Shown here piece by piece: positions 10,576-20,340 of a DNA stretch of 64,000 nucleotides (within the stretch, counting starts at the first letter, position 1; every line of letters begins with the position of its first letter). The DNA is from Mesaphorura yosii. Its lineage: Eukaryota; Arthropoda; Collembola; Poduromorpha; Tullbergiidae. The notes beneath the pieces were generated by a model. That model made no database searches, was not told the DNA's origin, and saw only the letters and a list, made by a program, of their open reading frames with translations. The stretch spans positions 248,001-312,000 of the forward strand of contig WIXG01000031.1 in assembly GCA_009869945.1 (NCBI GenBank), given 5' to 3'. A program made the translations under genes and the position numbers.

Positions 10576-10967
10576 GGAGCCTGATTCCTGCGATTATTTT
10601 GATCTGGAATAAATGAACCCTTTGTCTCGTGCTTATTCTTTTATGTTAATTACTTGGGAGTCACTCCGAAACGTATGCAGTAAGTTCAATGAGTCCAGTG
10701 ATGAGGCTGAGTCTCCAAGGCGATCGGCTCACAACATAGCACTTTGGCCCCACCATCAGAGCCGCGCTCATCGATATTTCATACATTTTTGGTTTGTTTC
10801 GATTCTCAAGACCCATGCTGTTTCAATCCCTCTTCGCCGAAAGCGGATTTCGGATTCCGTAATCACCAAGAATCGAATTAGTATCAACCAGCACTTCTCA
10901 AGGACAAACTTTTGTGGTCATTGCACTCGTTCCATTATTATAGTCGATCAACAGACGCAAAGACGCG
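10576..10967. promoter_or_regulatory. Bidirectional promoter region of IFT27 and B9D1
   Basis: The 392 bases separate the IFT27 (minus) and B9D1 (plus) start codons. Both products work in cilia, so a shared ciliogenic promoter is a natural reading. The stretch contains the candidate X-box listed separately and no obvious TATA box. Confidence 0.6.
10711..10724 (-). promoter_or_regulatory. Candidate RFX/DAF-19 X-box
   Basis: On the minus strand the site reads ATCGCC-TT-GGAGAC, an exact fit to the loose X-box consensus RYYNYY-N(1-3)-RRNRAC. It lies 136 nt upstream of the long IFT27 start and about 245 nt upstream of B9D1. It differs from the stricter nematode form (GTHNYY-AT-RRNAAC) at a few positions. 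The loose consensus is expected by chance every several hundred bases, so position between two ciliary genes is the main support. Confidence 0.45.
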
Positions 10968-11985
10968 ATGGACGACGGCGACGCCGGAAGTTATTACGGG
11001 CGAAAGCAAAGCCAAGATAACATTTCGTCAAGACCTCCTTCGTCGTCAATCCTGAGGCCGCGTTCAAGTTTACATTCAACAGTCGCTGGAGGTGGTGGTC
11101 CGGGAATTGTGGCTGGTAATGCGAACAAATGCTTTTTAACGTCTGTCACTGGAAGCATCGAAAGTGCAAGAATATTTGGTGTGAGCAACATCTACTGCAA
11201 GTACAACTTTGTGTACGGTCCGGATTGGCAAATTACTGCGGTTAGCATCACTTTTATCGCGAGAGGCATTACCTTTACTGCTAACCTCAAGGCCCCGCGT
11301 ATGCTTACAGGGAATGGAGGAAGGCATCTCCCAAATCACGGAGAAAGACAGGAACGGGCTGCTTGTGTGGAACTTTCCAATCGAAGTGACTTTCAAATCA
11401 ACAAATCCGTCTGGATGTAAGGCAGAATCTGACCTCGGATGAAACCATGCTTGATTGCTACAAGATTGCATTTGTTTAGGGCCGCAATTAGTTGTAAGTG
11501 TCTACGGATCGGATCTTTTTGGAAATCACATCGTGCGTGGTTATGGAGCAACTCATTTCCCAATTGGGCAGGGATCGTTCACGAAAGAGTAGGTCACTCG
11601 TGTTACTCGTGTGCAGCCAATGCCCTCGTCATGAGCTCTCGATGATCATGCAAAATTATTTGAACCACAATTTCAGAATCGCTCTCTTCGTGCCGGAATC
11701 GAGCTCGTTCCTACAAAAGATCTCATCATGGATCATGAGTCGGCGTCCAGAATTCATCGATCCCAAAATTGTCGCTCAAAATGAAGGCCGTCAAAGTTCG
11801 TTTTACAAAGTTGTGTTCTCCCTGCTATCGTTTAATTTTCACTTATTCTCATTAATCTAGTTGTTCGAGTCAACTCATCGGGAACGGTGACCGTCAAATT
11901 CGAGGCTATCATGAAGGATATGAACAGATTGGGGTACACAACATCATCACAAGTCTACGAAGGTGGTCGCGCTGTTCCAAAATAA
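10968..11985 (+). CDS. B9D1: B9 domain-containing protein 1 (transition zone, MKS module)
   Basis: B9D1 is part of the MKS/B9 complex at the ciliary transition zone, with B9D2 and MKS1. Exons are 10968-11240, 11311-11416, 11480-11588, 11677-11795 and 11861-11985, giving 243 residues with all phases closing. The B9 domain is complete: [29 protein letters not shown], then [67 protein letters not shown] and [15 protein letters not shown]. The gene is longer than human B9D1 because of about 50 extra Ser/Gly-rich residues at the N-terminus. ATG 10968 is the first in the frame after the spacer. It is transcribed away from IFT27. Confidence 0.95.
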
Positions 11986-12256
11986 GTTCAGTTCAAGAGC
12001 CAGTAAGAATTTTGTCAGAATTTCGTACTAATGGTTTTTTGTATTTACGCTTATTATGAACCTTTGAAAACATAACATGATCCATAACTTCAAATCTCAC
12101 AAATGTTATAAAAGTGTACGAAGGTGGTCATTTATTTCACGAGCATTCAGTCTGCTACGCTTATAAACATTTTTGATTATTACTTATCGAACTTCGATCT
12201 AGTGTCTACTTGAATAACTGACTGATATTACATTATAGACTGGCCACAATTTTCTC

Positions 12257-12631
12257 CTAGCATCTGATTCCAGTGCCTATCGCCATGAATGTGCCGAATG
12301 TTCCTCCTCCTTGCACCATCGTTTTTCCAACATTATTGATCAGTTCACGTCCTCTCATTCCGTACCTGTAAATAAAATCGTTCATTAAAAAGGTCATGCC
12401 ACATTTGACAAATTAAGGTCAGCTCAATAAAGTAACGTGGCACTTGGCTCTGCTCACCAGGTAGTTTTACTGATAACAAAGTTCATACCTTAGAGCTGTA
12501 AAACCACCAAAAATAGCGCCTGATGCCATCCCGATGCAGAATCCCAACATGAAGCCAGTTTTCATTCTATCAAAGCAAGACGGCGCACTTTGACCATGTT
12601 GTTGTTGGTATACACTTCCAGGGACAGGCAT
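12257..12631 (-). CDS. ROMO1: Reactive oxygen species modulator 1 (inner mitochondrial membrane)
   Basis: Two exons (12489-12631 and 12257-12365, phase 2) give 83 residues. The product is ROMO1 (yeast Mgr2), a small inner-membrane protein that gates lateral release at the TIM23 channel and influences mitochondrial ROS and cristae. Family residues are almost unbroken: [18 protein letters not shown], a glycine-rich first membrane segment, then [16 protein letters not shown] and [16 protein letters not shown] at the exact C-terminus, where human ends in the same IRC. Length matches the 79-residue human protein. The N-terminus has a short Gln/His insert. The gene lies tail to tail with B9D1. Confidence 0.95.
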
Positions 12632-12898
12632 GTCTAATTAGTTTCCAATTGACCACAGCACAGCTGAAATCCACAGCTAAGACCCACTCGAACTCGAATT
12701 AACCACAAACTGCACGAGGGATTATGACTTTTCGGCAGAAATCATACTTGAACCTTCTTCAATGATGTAATGATCCAAATTCGCCTTAATTCAAGAGTCG
12801 CGGCTGCGTGCATGGGAGCAGAACACAACATTGACCACATGCAAGATTTTCACTTTACAATCAAAAGGTGCTATAAAACCTTGTTGGAACATACGTGA

Positions 12899-12970
12899 GG
12901 CTCGTTGGTCTAGGGGTATGATTCTCGCTTCGGGTGCGAGAGGTCCCGGGTTCAATTCCCGGACGAGCCC
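12899..12970 (+). tRNA. tRNA-Pro (anticodon CGG)
   Basis: The 72-nt sequence folds into a full cloverleaf. The acceptor stem pairs GGCTCGT (12899-12905) with ACGAGCC (12963-12969), followed by discriminator C. The anticodon stem is TCTCGC/GCGAGA with loop TTCGGGT, so the anticodon is CGG. The T-arm reads GTCCCGGGTTCAATTCCCGGAC with a GTTCAAT B-box; the A-box region is TGGTCTAGGGG. There is no intron and no encoded CCA. A run of five T at 12976-12980 and a longer T run after it would end Pol III transcription. Confidence 0.96.
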
Positions 12971-13080
12971 TCTGATTTTTGCATTTTTTCACTTTTTCCT
13001 TGAGATTTTCCTTTTTTGCAATGTGTAAATCCGGACTTTTGCATGGTTCTAGACGAGCCTACTGATTTCTGCGTTTTTTG
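12962..13080 (+). repeat. Duplicated tRNA 3' end and terminator
   Basis: The 29 nt at 12962-12990 (last tRNA-Pro bases plus its T-rich terminator) recur at 13052-13080 with 24 of 29 bases equal, starting gacgagcc in both. The second copy lacks the rest of the tRNA, so it is a fragment left by local duplication or by replacement of a second tRNA gene. Confidence 0.55.
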
Positions 13081-13501
13081 CTTCAGGTAAAGTTATAATC
13101 CTAACATTTTACTTTCGTTTTGCAATAATCGCATCACACAATACGATAACACATGTAACAATAACAGAACAACGAAGAAACTACGACGTAAAATCGTATC
13201 GTGATTGAGTACAGTTTCATCAGCATGTCATCATACAAGTTTTAAGTTTTACGTCTATGCATTGAACAACATTGCGTGGATATTGAATATTGATTGCATT
13301 ATTATTACTCTATCTATTATTAAGTCAATCTTAAAAACAACTTCGAAACAGTCGAACAATTAGCTTAATAATTAATAAGTATTGTAAGTCGTAGAAGTTA
13401 CGCGCTAAAATCTCACTCGTTGGACTTCATTTTATAAGATGAATCTAACAATGTGGTTGACTTCTATTCGTTAATACTTGACTCAAATGACCCTCATCTC
13501 A
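13081..13501. other. AT-rich spacer between tRNA-Pro and MTERF3
   Basis: No gene is seen. It should hold the MTERF3 3' UTR on the minus strand. Base composition is AT-rich with no repeat of note. Confidence 0.4.
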
Positions 13502-14774
13502 TCACAAAGTCTTGAGAAATTTGTTGAAAGCTTGGATGCTCGACTTGGCCACTTTAACTGCAAATTCACTATCGTCACCATCAACGAGATGGTTGGCGCT
13601 GATATAATTTGGTTTTTCGGGGTTGAATTGAGCTCGTCCCAGCAAACGTAGGAAATTTACTCGCTCCTTCATTCTGGCTTCTCGGTTCAGCAAGAGCTGA
13701 GGTGACCGCACCATTTCCGCGTGTGTGAACTTGAAATCGTTGTGAAGTTGATCGAATCGACGCCAAAGGGTGTGCGGTTCTGCAAAATTGAACAAGTTAG
13801 GAATTAACTCTGAGTTCCGTGAACCTTCGTTTTGTAATAATTGAGAACTTACCTATATTCCAAATCTGTGGGCAGGCTAATAACAAAGTTCGGATTTCGT
13901 CTGGCTCGAATCCCATTTCTTCCTTTACCTTCAAGTTGATATTTTTAATCTGGGCAGAAGGTTCAATAACTGTTTGGGGCCCCGTGATTGCTAGTTTCCG
14001 AACGGAATCACCAGTGAGATGGAAGGCTTTTTGAAAGAAGCCCAGTTTTCGATCAATATCTTCCACACTACAGAAAAAAGATGAAATACAGACAGAATCA
14101 AGCATACGAATGAGAATGTATTGTAATGCTATTGTGCTAGTGTCATCCAATCCGAACCTGAAATTAAGCCATGTTGGACAGGAGTCAATTATTTGGGCAA
14201 TACTCTTCGGTGTGAATTTTTTCGACTTCAGATAATCAACCCGCTTCTGGAGGTTTTCTATTTCGAATCCAAATATGTGGGGGTTCTCCGTGAAAAAATA
14301 GGCCAGTCTATCTGGACTCAGCCCATTGTCAACCAGGAACCTGGAACCGGAGTAAGAAATGAATAGTTGCCTAACTTCAAAACAATGAAGATATTACCTT
14401 ATGCGTGGGCCCACATCCTTTTGAAAATCCAACTTCATGATCATTTCTGGGACTTTGGGCAACTTCTCCCATTTGTATATTTTTACGCCAAGATGTACAA
14501 ATTGCTTAATTAATTCAGACTCATTGGCATATGCTGCAAAATTAAATGTGGGCTTATATCCAGGAGCGGCGCTCCAGATTTCTTCTGTGTCATCAATTTC
14601 GGGAAAGTCTCCCAAGTCGAAGTCATCAGAACGGATGGTGGGTGACGACGGCTGAGTATTGTTCTGAGTAACTGCGATGTTGCTGAAGTTGCAGAATCTA
14701 TTAACGTGCCGAAACGTCCTGACATTTTGGTGATGGAGTAAGCCTTTACAGATACGAAAACTACAAGTCCACAT
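13502..14774 (-). CDS. MTERF3: Mitochondrial transcription termination factor 3
   Basis: MTERF3 is a mitochondrial MTERF-repeat protein that represses mtDNA transcription and helps mitoribosome assembly. Exons are 14398-14774, 14158-14340, 13853-14067 and 13502-13779, giving 350 residues. The start MWTCSFRICKGLLHHQNVRTF is Arg-rich and acid-free, as expected of a mitochondrial targeting sequence. MTERF motifs follow: ELIKQFVHLGVKIYKWEK, KLDFQKDVGPRI, FLVDNGLSPDRLAYFFTENP, KSIAQIIDSCPTWLNFSVED, LGFFQKAF. The end, FLRLLGRAQFNPEKPNYIS to FNKFLKTL, matches human MTERF3 closely, down to the last four residues. The donor after NFS is GTTCGG, weak but fixed by conservation. The ATG at 14774 lies 14 nt inside the upstream folliculin frame. 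Confidence 0.92.
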
Positions 14775-15714
14775 GGTGGAGTATCTTGGCAAATTTCTCG
14801 TGTAAGTCCAGAAACACATGCGAATTGGCAGTTAGAAGTGGTAGCGACCGAGCCCCTGTTTGATGGGCTCTGCTGGCTCTTGGATCTCCAGGAATTGTGG
14901 CTATAGCCAGGCGGACAGCTCTCTGAGGTGATGCGTTCTGTTCTTTGAAATAAACCTTTTCACACTCTGTTTGGAGGGCCTTGGCAATCAAGTAGAACTC
15001 TTCCGTGATATAGTCGTAATACGGAACAAGACTTGGATGAGGACTAGTCGACTCGCCGGGTCTTGCGGGAGGTGGTGGGGCACACTTCTTTGCTTCTTCT
15101 GGTAGGAATGTGAAGACCAAACAGTATTTCCGTTGAAATCCTCGGGCTTGGGCGTCTTTCAACGTAAACGCTGTGCCGATCGCCCAAACGTTGGAACTGG
15201 TGAACGCAACCGAATTGGAAGGCGTGAGCTCACAGGAGAGACTTCGGGCGATACACGTGTGAAGATGACTAAGATGCGAATGGTCGTAATTGCTGTGCGA
15301 GCAGTAGTATTGAGTTGGTGTACTCCGACTTGAGTGATGACTCGAGGCTGTGTTGTAACGACTAAATGGCTGATTGCCACCGGATGAACTAGACGAGGTG
15401 GATGGTTGTGGAGAACCTGGCGATTGCACGTCAGTAGGTTGGATCTTGACTGTAGAAATGTATCCTTCCAGGATGGGTGCCTTGCAGCCGGCGCAAAATT
15501 GGAGCTCAGCAGCAGGGCATTGGCTTACGAATTGGGGCTCGTTGGCGTTTCGAATCGTGTAAAATACTAGACGGGGCCCATGCACTTGACAGACATGAAA
15601 TACAAAAACATCACATTTTACGCTAAAGCAAACACTATTCAAAGATTTCATTTGAATAAATCATTCGACATCAATACCTTCACAGAAGTGACCGAGAGCA
15701 ACCACCGTAGACAT
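14761..15714 (-). CDS. FLCN: Folliculin, N-terminal (longin) half only
   Basis: Folliculin, with FNIP, is the GTPase-activating protein for RagC/D in lysosomal nutrient signalling. Exon 1 (15678-15714) encodes MSTVVALGHFCE and joins exon 2 at 15584 in phase 1 to read VHGPRLVFYTIRNA, the family start. Further family blocks are CAGCKAPILEGYIS, CIARSLSCELTPS, AIGTAFTLKDAQARGFQRKY and LHEKFAKILHHVDL, where a TAG follows. The 286 residues cover the longin domain, which holds the catalytic arginine in the human protein; the C-terminal DENN domain (about half of human FLCN) is not in this window. A Ser-rich linker fills residues of about 60-110. The stop sits inside the MTERF3 start on the same strand. 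Either the gene is truncated or a distant 3' part is joined by splicing that I cannot see. Confidence 0.88.
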
Positions 15715-17110
15715 CCAAGGACTCTAGCAAAACAATTCCGTCTGTTATGTTTCTCTTGAATTATCAATCCCGTGAACACGAGAAGCACGGAGCTTACCAA
15801 AGTTATTTTCCCATTCCAATTAGGAAAATATCAACAGGCTAGTGAGCAAGACAACTTGCAAGCGTTGAGGTGACTCAATTCAGGCGCAGCACAGTCTAAG
15901 AACTTGAAGACGATATTGTATTATTTATGACATCCCATATAAATCTCCCATATTCACCTCACACTCACACCTAAGATTCTCGTCAAAATTCCAGTCCAAG
16001 TTTAATGGTGAACGTTGGCCGCACTACGCGCTTGGAATTGTCCAACAGTGGGTTAAAGTTATTTACTACGACTTGGAATGCCAGATTAGCCACACATTCT
16101 GAGCAGTTTGATTTAAGCACTAGAAAAAGTAATGTGATGTTGAACTCGTGACTCAACTATCGTATTTGAAAAGATTTTCTTCCTTACCTTCTTGGTCACT
16201 GAATTTTTTGATGTCACTCGAATTTTCTAATTACAGACTTTACGTAAGTAGTAACTTTAAATATTTTGAGCAGGAAGACTTAAATGAATATGCCATTCAG
16301 AAATGATCCATATTATAGCACACATCCTTCCTTTCCGAATGACAGGTTGTTTTGATTGATAAAATTTGAATTTGATCGATGTGTGTACACAAGCACGATA
16401 AAATCGATAAGTTATGATTGTTCAAACTCAAACTCGTGCGTGCATTTGGGTCTTCGAAATTCCGAACAGACAGACAGGCAACCAAGAAGCAAGAGCAAGA
16501 TGCAAGACTTTCCGAGATCCATCCGACAAGAATTGCAAAGTTTTGCGTAAGACGTTTACAAGATTCTGTGCGCAGAATGATGTAAATACAAAAGACTGCA
16601 ATTTTTTGCTTTTTAGCAAGTGCACATGATCAGCTTTCTTTTATCCTTCAGCTTAAATTGTTGTCCCGTGAGTGCCGCAACGGCGGTGAGCTGCGGGGTT
16701 TGATGCTCTCTGTATCATATGACTAAAGAAACATAACACGAGGGTGACCAGGATGAGAATGCTATTTAAATATTTAATACAAGTTCTCGAGCTCTATCAA
16801 TTAACTGTTGCCGACGACTTGATGAATGTGATGATCGAGGCACGTGAATCTCAAAGTCTCAACCGCGTAACATCTGCCATTTGTCGTTACTCGCGAACTA
16901 GTTTGTTTCCTAACAGACCACAAATCACATGACATGACGCTAGTGGATTAAAACTTGAGATTGATTGAACAGATTGGCAATCGGCTATCATCTATGCTAC
17001 TACATTAACTGTCATATCACCTTTATTACGTACACACACTTGTAGCTTACACTTTCATGATAGAATGATAATTAGATAGTGACTACGTTATGTAATGTGG
17101 TTAACAAATT
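15715..17110. other. Spacer upstream of FLCN
   Basis: Contains the FLCN promoter side and the 3' flank of the unrecognised gene ending at 17111. Open frames at 16356-16932 are short, overlap on both strands and lack splice context. I see no gene here. Confidence 0.4.
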
Positions 17111-18839
17111 TTACTTTTCACACAACGGGCATCCTTGAGAGGGCATCAGTTCTAGGAGAGCCTTGGAAGGGCCGAGAGGCTCGAGATTTTGCGCAGTGAC
17201 TGGATAGGGGATGGGGCTAGGGCAATGCTTGGACACGTTGTAAAGCGACTGGGCGGAGGTTGAGATCGTGGTGTCGGAGAGGCTGCAGGTACAGCTGGGG
17301 ATCCATTTCCCATCTGGTTTTGCGTTTGAACTGGTATTGGTGGGAGGATAAATTGTACACAGTTCGCATGAACCGTCGGCTGCAGTGGCTTGTTCCAGAA
17401 ACTTTCTCTGTCTCCGCATACACGGCACTTGGTTCATATTCAGACGAACATCACTGAGACGAGCACGGAGTCTAGTTAATCCTGTGCTAGAAGTAGTTAT
17501 TAGTGTTCGCAGCCAATGCATCGGATTCAGATTCACGGACGTGTCGCTGAAGCGTGCAGGGATCCGAGTCAAACCTGTCAAAGCCGTACTTGATTTTGCC
17601 AGTACTCCTCGAAATTGCCTCCAGTGGACCGATGTCCACTTCTTCGCGTTGTCCCAAATAAGTGAAGGTCGGCATGACTCGAGGTCGCTCGTCAGTCGTC
17701 GTCGTCGTTTTGACTCGAAGGGCGATGCCACGTTCTCAGATAGCTTCATCGCCGGCAGTGTCGGCGAACGATCGACCACGACATTCTCACAGTTTTCAGG
17801 AATATGTCTGTTAGTTCTGTTTACAGGCTTGAAGAATAGTTAAATGAAGACGCGTGAAATGAAGAAAAACGCTTACAAGTCCACTTGACGTGTAGGCTCA
17901 TGCTTCAAAGAGTTGGCGACCCGTATTAGCTCACGAGTGTCCACTGATTTTTTAACCACTTTAATGGTTTCAGTTTGATGATTCGTGTTGTTAACGAATT
18001 CTTTGTACTTGGTGAGGAGATTGACTCCGTTGTCAACCCCTGCCAGTGCGGGAGTATTCATCGGGACAGACTTGCAAGACTCTTCGTCCTCACTGCTTTC
18101 GGGACTCGAAGTGTATTGGCTGGGTTTGTCTTTGGTCAGTCCGAGGTTGTACATGTGGTGAATGACGGCACGTCTCATCACGTAGTATTCGTACGTTGAC
18201 TGGTTTCGCATGTCTTCAGTCTGGCGCATTGATTTTGGTGGACTGGCATAAAATGGATCCATGTCTCTGCAAAAAGTATAAAAATTGGTTCAATGTCTGC
18301 TCATATTCAAGTTCTGTCTTATGTTAAGTTGTTAGAATGTTTTACTCCATCATTTTCGTAAACTTCTTCCTATTGCTTCTTTTCAGACGGTAATTGCGAA
18401 AATGGGCAGGAATTGAGTCCAGTAAGGAGACATATTCACAAAATTCGATATCGGACAAATCGATTGAGGCCATTCCTTCAGTCAATTGGAGAGATTGAGA
18501 ACTGTGAAGCATGAACGTGTGAAAAGTAAGTAATCGTCCATAATCCGTTCCTTTTTTCGTGATCGGCTGTTTCGAGGTATTTAACTACCTGCTCAAGGAG
18601 CATGGTCCAATTTTAAATCGCGTGTTTACTGGAGACATGACTCCGCCTGCTTTTCCTTCACGACCACCATCACGTTCATGAAGTTCATCCGTGAGTTTCG
18701 TTTTCGCAGCCGAACACTCTTCTCTAACCACGCACTCATGACCGCCATCACCGCAACCGTTGATGGGCATGCTGCAGTGCATCATGTCCGTCGAAGGACT
18801 ACAGCTTTTAGAATTGTCTTCCATCTTGGGTTTCCCCAT
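17111..18839 (-). CDS. Unrecognised 497-residue protein with an internal duplication
   Basis: Four exons (18589-18839, 18346-18501, 17877-18266, 17111-17807) close in phase. I do not recognise the family. The N-terminus is Cys/Ser-rich without a signal peptide. Residues about 95-140 form the best ordered part (SIDLSDIEFCEYVSLLDS, PAHFRNYRLKRSNRKKF), followed by QSTYEYYVMRRAVIHHMYNLG. A basic stretch SKRRRRLT near residue 300 looks like a nuclear signal. A unit of about 30 residues is repeated in tandem at about 327-360 and 363-391: HWRQF..SSTALTGLTRIPARFSD, then HWLRT..SSTGLTRLRARLSD. The tail has CELC, CTC and a terminal CPLCEK. The 5' leader (18840-19130) holds small upstream ATGs, so ATG 18839 is the likely but not certain start. 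Confidence 0.6.
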
Positions 18840-19222
18840 ATGGTTGCTAATCTATGGTTTTTAGCTGGGCATTAATTTCACGCGCAGAGATTTTAGTGCA
18901 GAATTGTAATGACTTCAAGAACGTTATGAACTCCTGAAGAAATGTGGCCCTCCATAAGTTTTTGACGGCGTATCAATGTGCATTAGCGGTCGAGGAAGAG
19001 AGCGGCCATGTTTGCAGCGGCCCAAACCAGCAGAGTCCTTGACAACACACCCTTCAGCCCTTGAAGGACTGGCCATCGTAGGAGGGTCAAGTCCACAATG
19101 CAATGATGTGTTTATCAAGACATTTTAGAACTTGCTTATGCTTATTATTTATTGTTTAGAGGTTGCATTGGAACATTAGAAAATAGCACATAGAGTTAAA
19201 TATTTTCATGGATTCTTTCCCG

Positions 19223-20070
19223 CTAAAGAAATCGTAGGCCACAGCAATCAGCCAAACAACACATAATCGGGTTTCGTTTGCGTTTCTTATTGGATGAGTG
19301 CCCGAGCGCAGAGAATATCTGCGTGTCAAACTTGCGGTCTTCAAATTCACGATTATTCATTGCTGGATCGTTTGGATTAATGATGATCTCGTTCTTATTG
19401 TGGTGTAGATCCATGCCACCAACATTTCCAGGAGGTTCCTTCGTGATCACAGTGCGCCCTGTACAATAGCCGAGTTTGAAACCGACCTGAGTACTGAGAT
19501 TCTATTAAAAATACCTGCAGCCAGTTTTGTCAGAAAGATTCCGTCAACCACTCTGTGAGAGTCGTAACCCATCGGGTTTATGCCCACCGTCTGCTCCTCT
19601 GGCTCGGTTTCAGTCAGATCGATCTGAGATCCATCGTCTGTATCCTCGAGCGAACTGTTACAAAAGAGAATGAAACAGATAGTCTTTAGTGAATCGGTCA
19701 CAATCCCGTCAAATACAGTCAAACTCGTTCGACGTCAACCTGTACTCAGAATTATCGCCAGATGAAACATCTCCACACCCAATAAACATTGGCAGAGTAA
19801 GAACTGGAGCCAACTGAAGCGGTCGTGGTTTGTGCACTTGGGCGAAGAAGTCGGCAGCCGAAGGAGCCTGTTTGCACACAATCATTTCTTCGCCAGTTGA
19901 CCCTTCGACGTGCTTACCGAATTCCATTTCCATTCCCAATCTTGACTTCTGTGATTGCGATTGCGATTAACTGAAAGGCGTTTCTTATGTTCCAACAGGT
20001 AATCAAGACAAGCGAGTACTTCAGCAGGCGACAAAAGTATTTCGGGAATCGACTGGAAAATTGAACTCAT
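19223..20070 (-). CDS. Unrecognised acidic protein, about 211 residues
   Basis: Exons 19740-19948, 19515-19654 and 19223-19458 are well supported: splice sites and phases close, and the text is protein-like (SGEEMIVCKQAPSAADFFAQ is close to the frame at 19740-19948; EDTDDGSQIDLTETEPEEQ and VGINPMGYDSHRVVDGIF come next; HSSNKKRKRNP is a basic tail that suits a nuclear signal). The first exon is less clear. ATG 20070 opens MSSIFQSIPEILLSPAE; a donor GTACTC there gives a 71-nt intron and keeps phase, but the frame runs on into VLACLDYLLEHKKRL, which also looks coding, and would reach exon 2 only through a 22-nt gap or a one-base shift. AATAAA on this strand is at 19153-19148. I cannot name the family. 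Confidence 0.5.
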
Positions 20071-20340
20071 TGACGCAAAATTACCTACATGCTTTATGCT
20101 TTATCATAGAACGGATAAACTTCGTTACAATTTCTAGTATATGCTTTATGAGACGCTGAATTAAATGCTATCAAATGTTGCCATAAATACTGCTTATCGA
20201 AACCCTCCAAGCAAGCCTGTAGCTTGAGACTTATGGAAATGACATTTTATTCGGCAGTTGTGTGCTTGGAACGCGATATGGTAATACGATATGAAGTAAA
20301 TGAGGACCTATTTGTAATAACCTTCCTATTGCATTTCACA

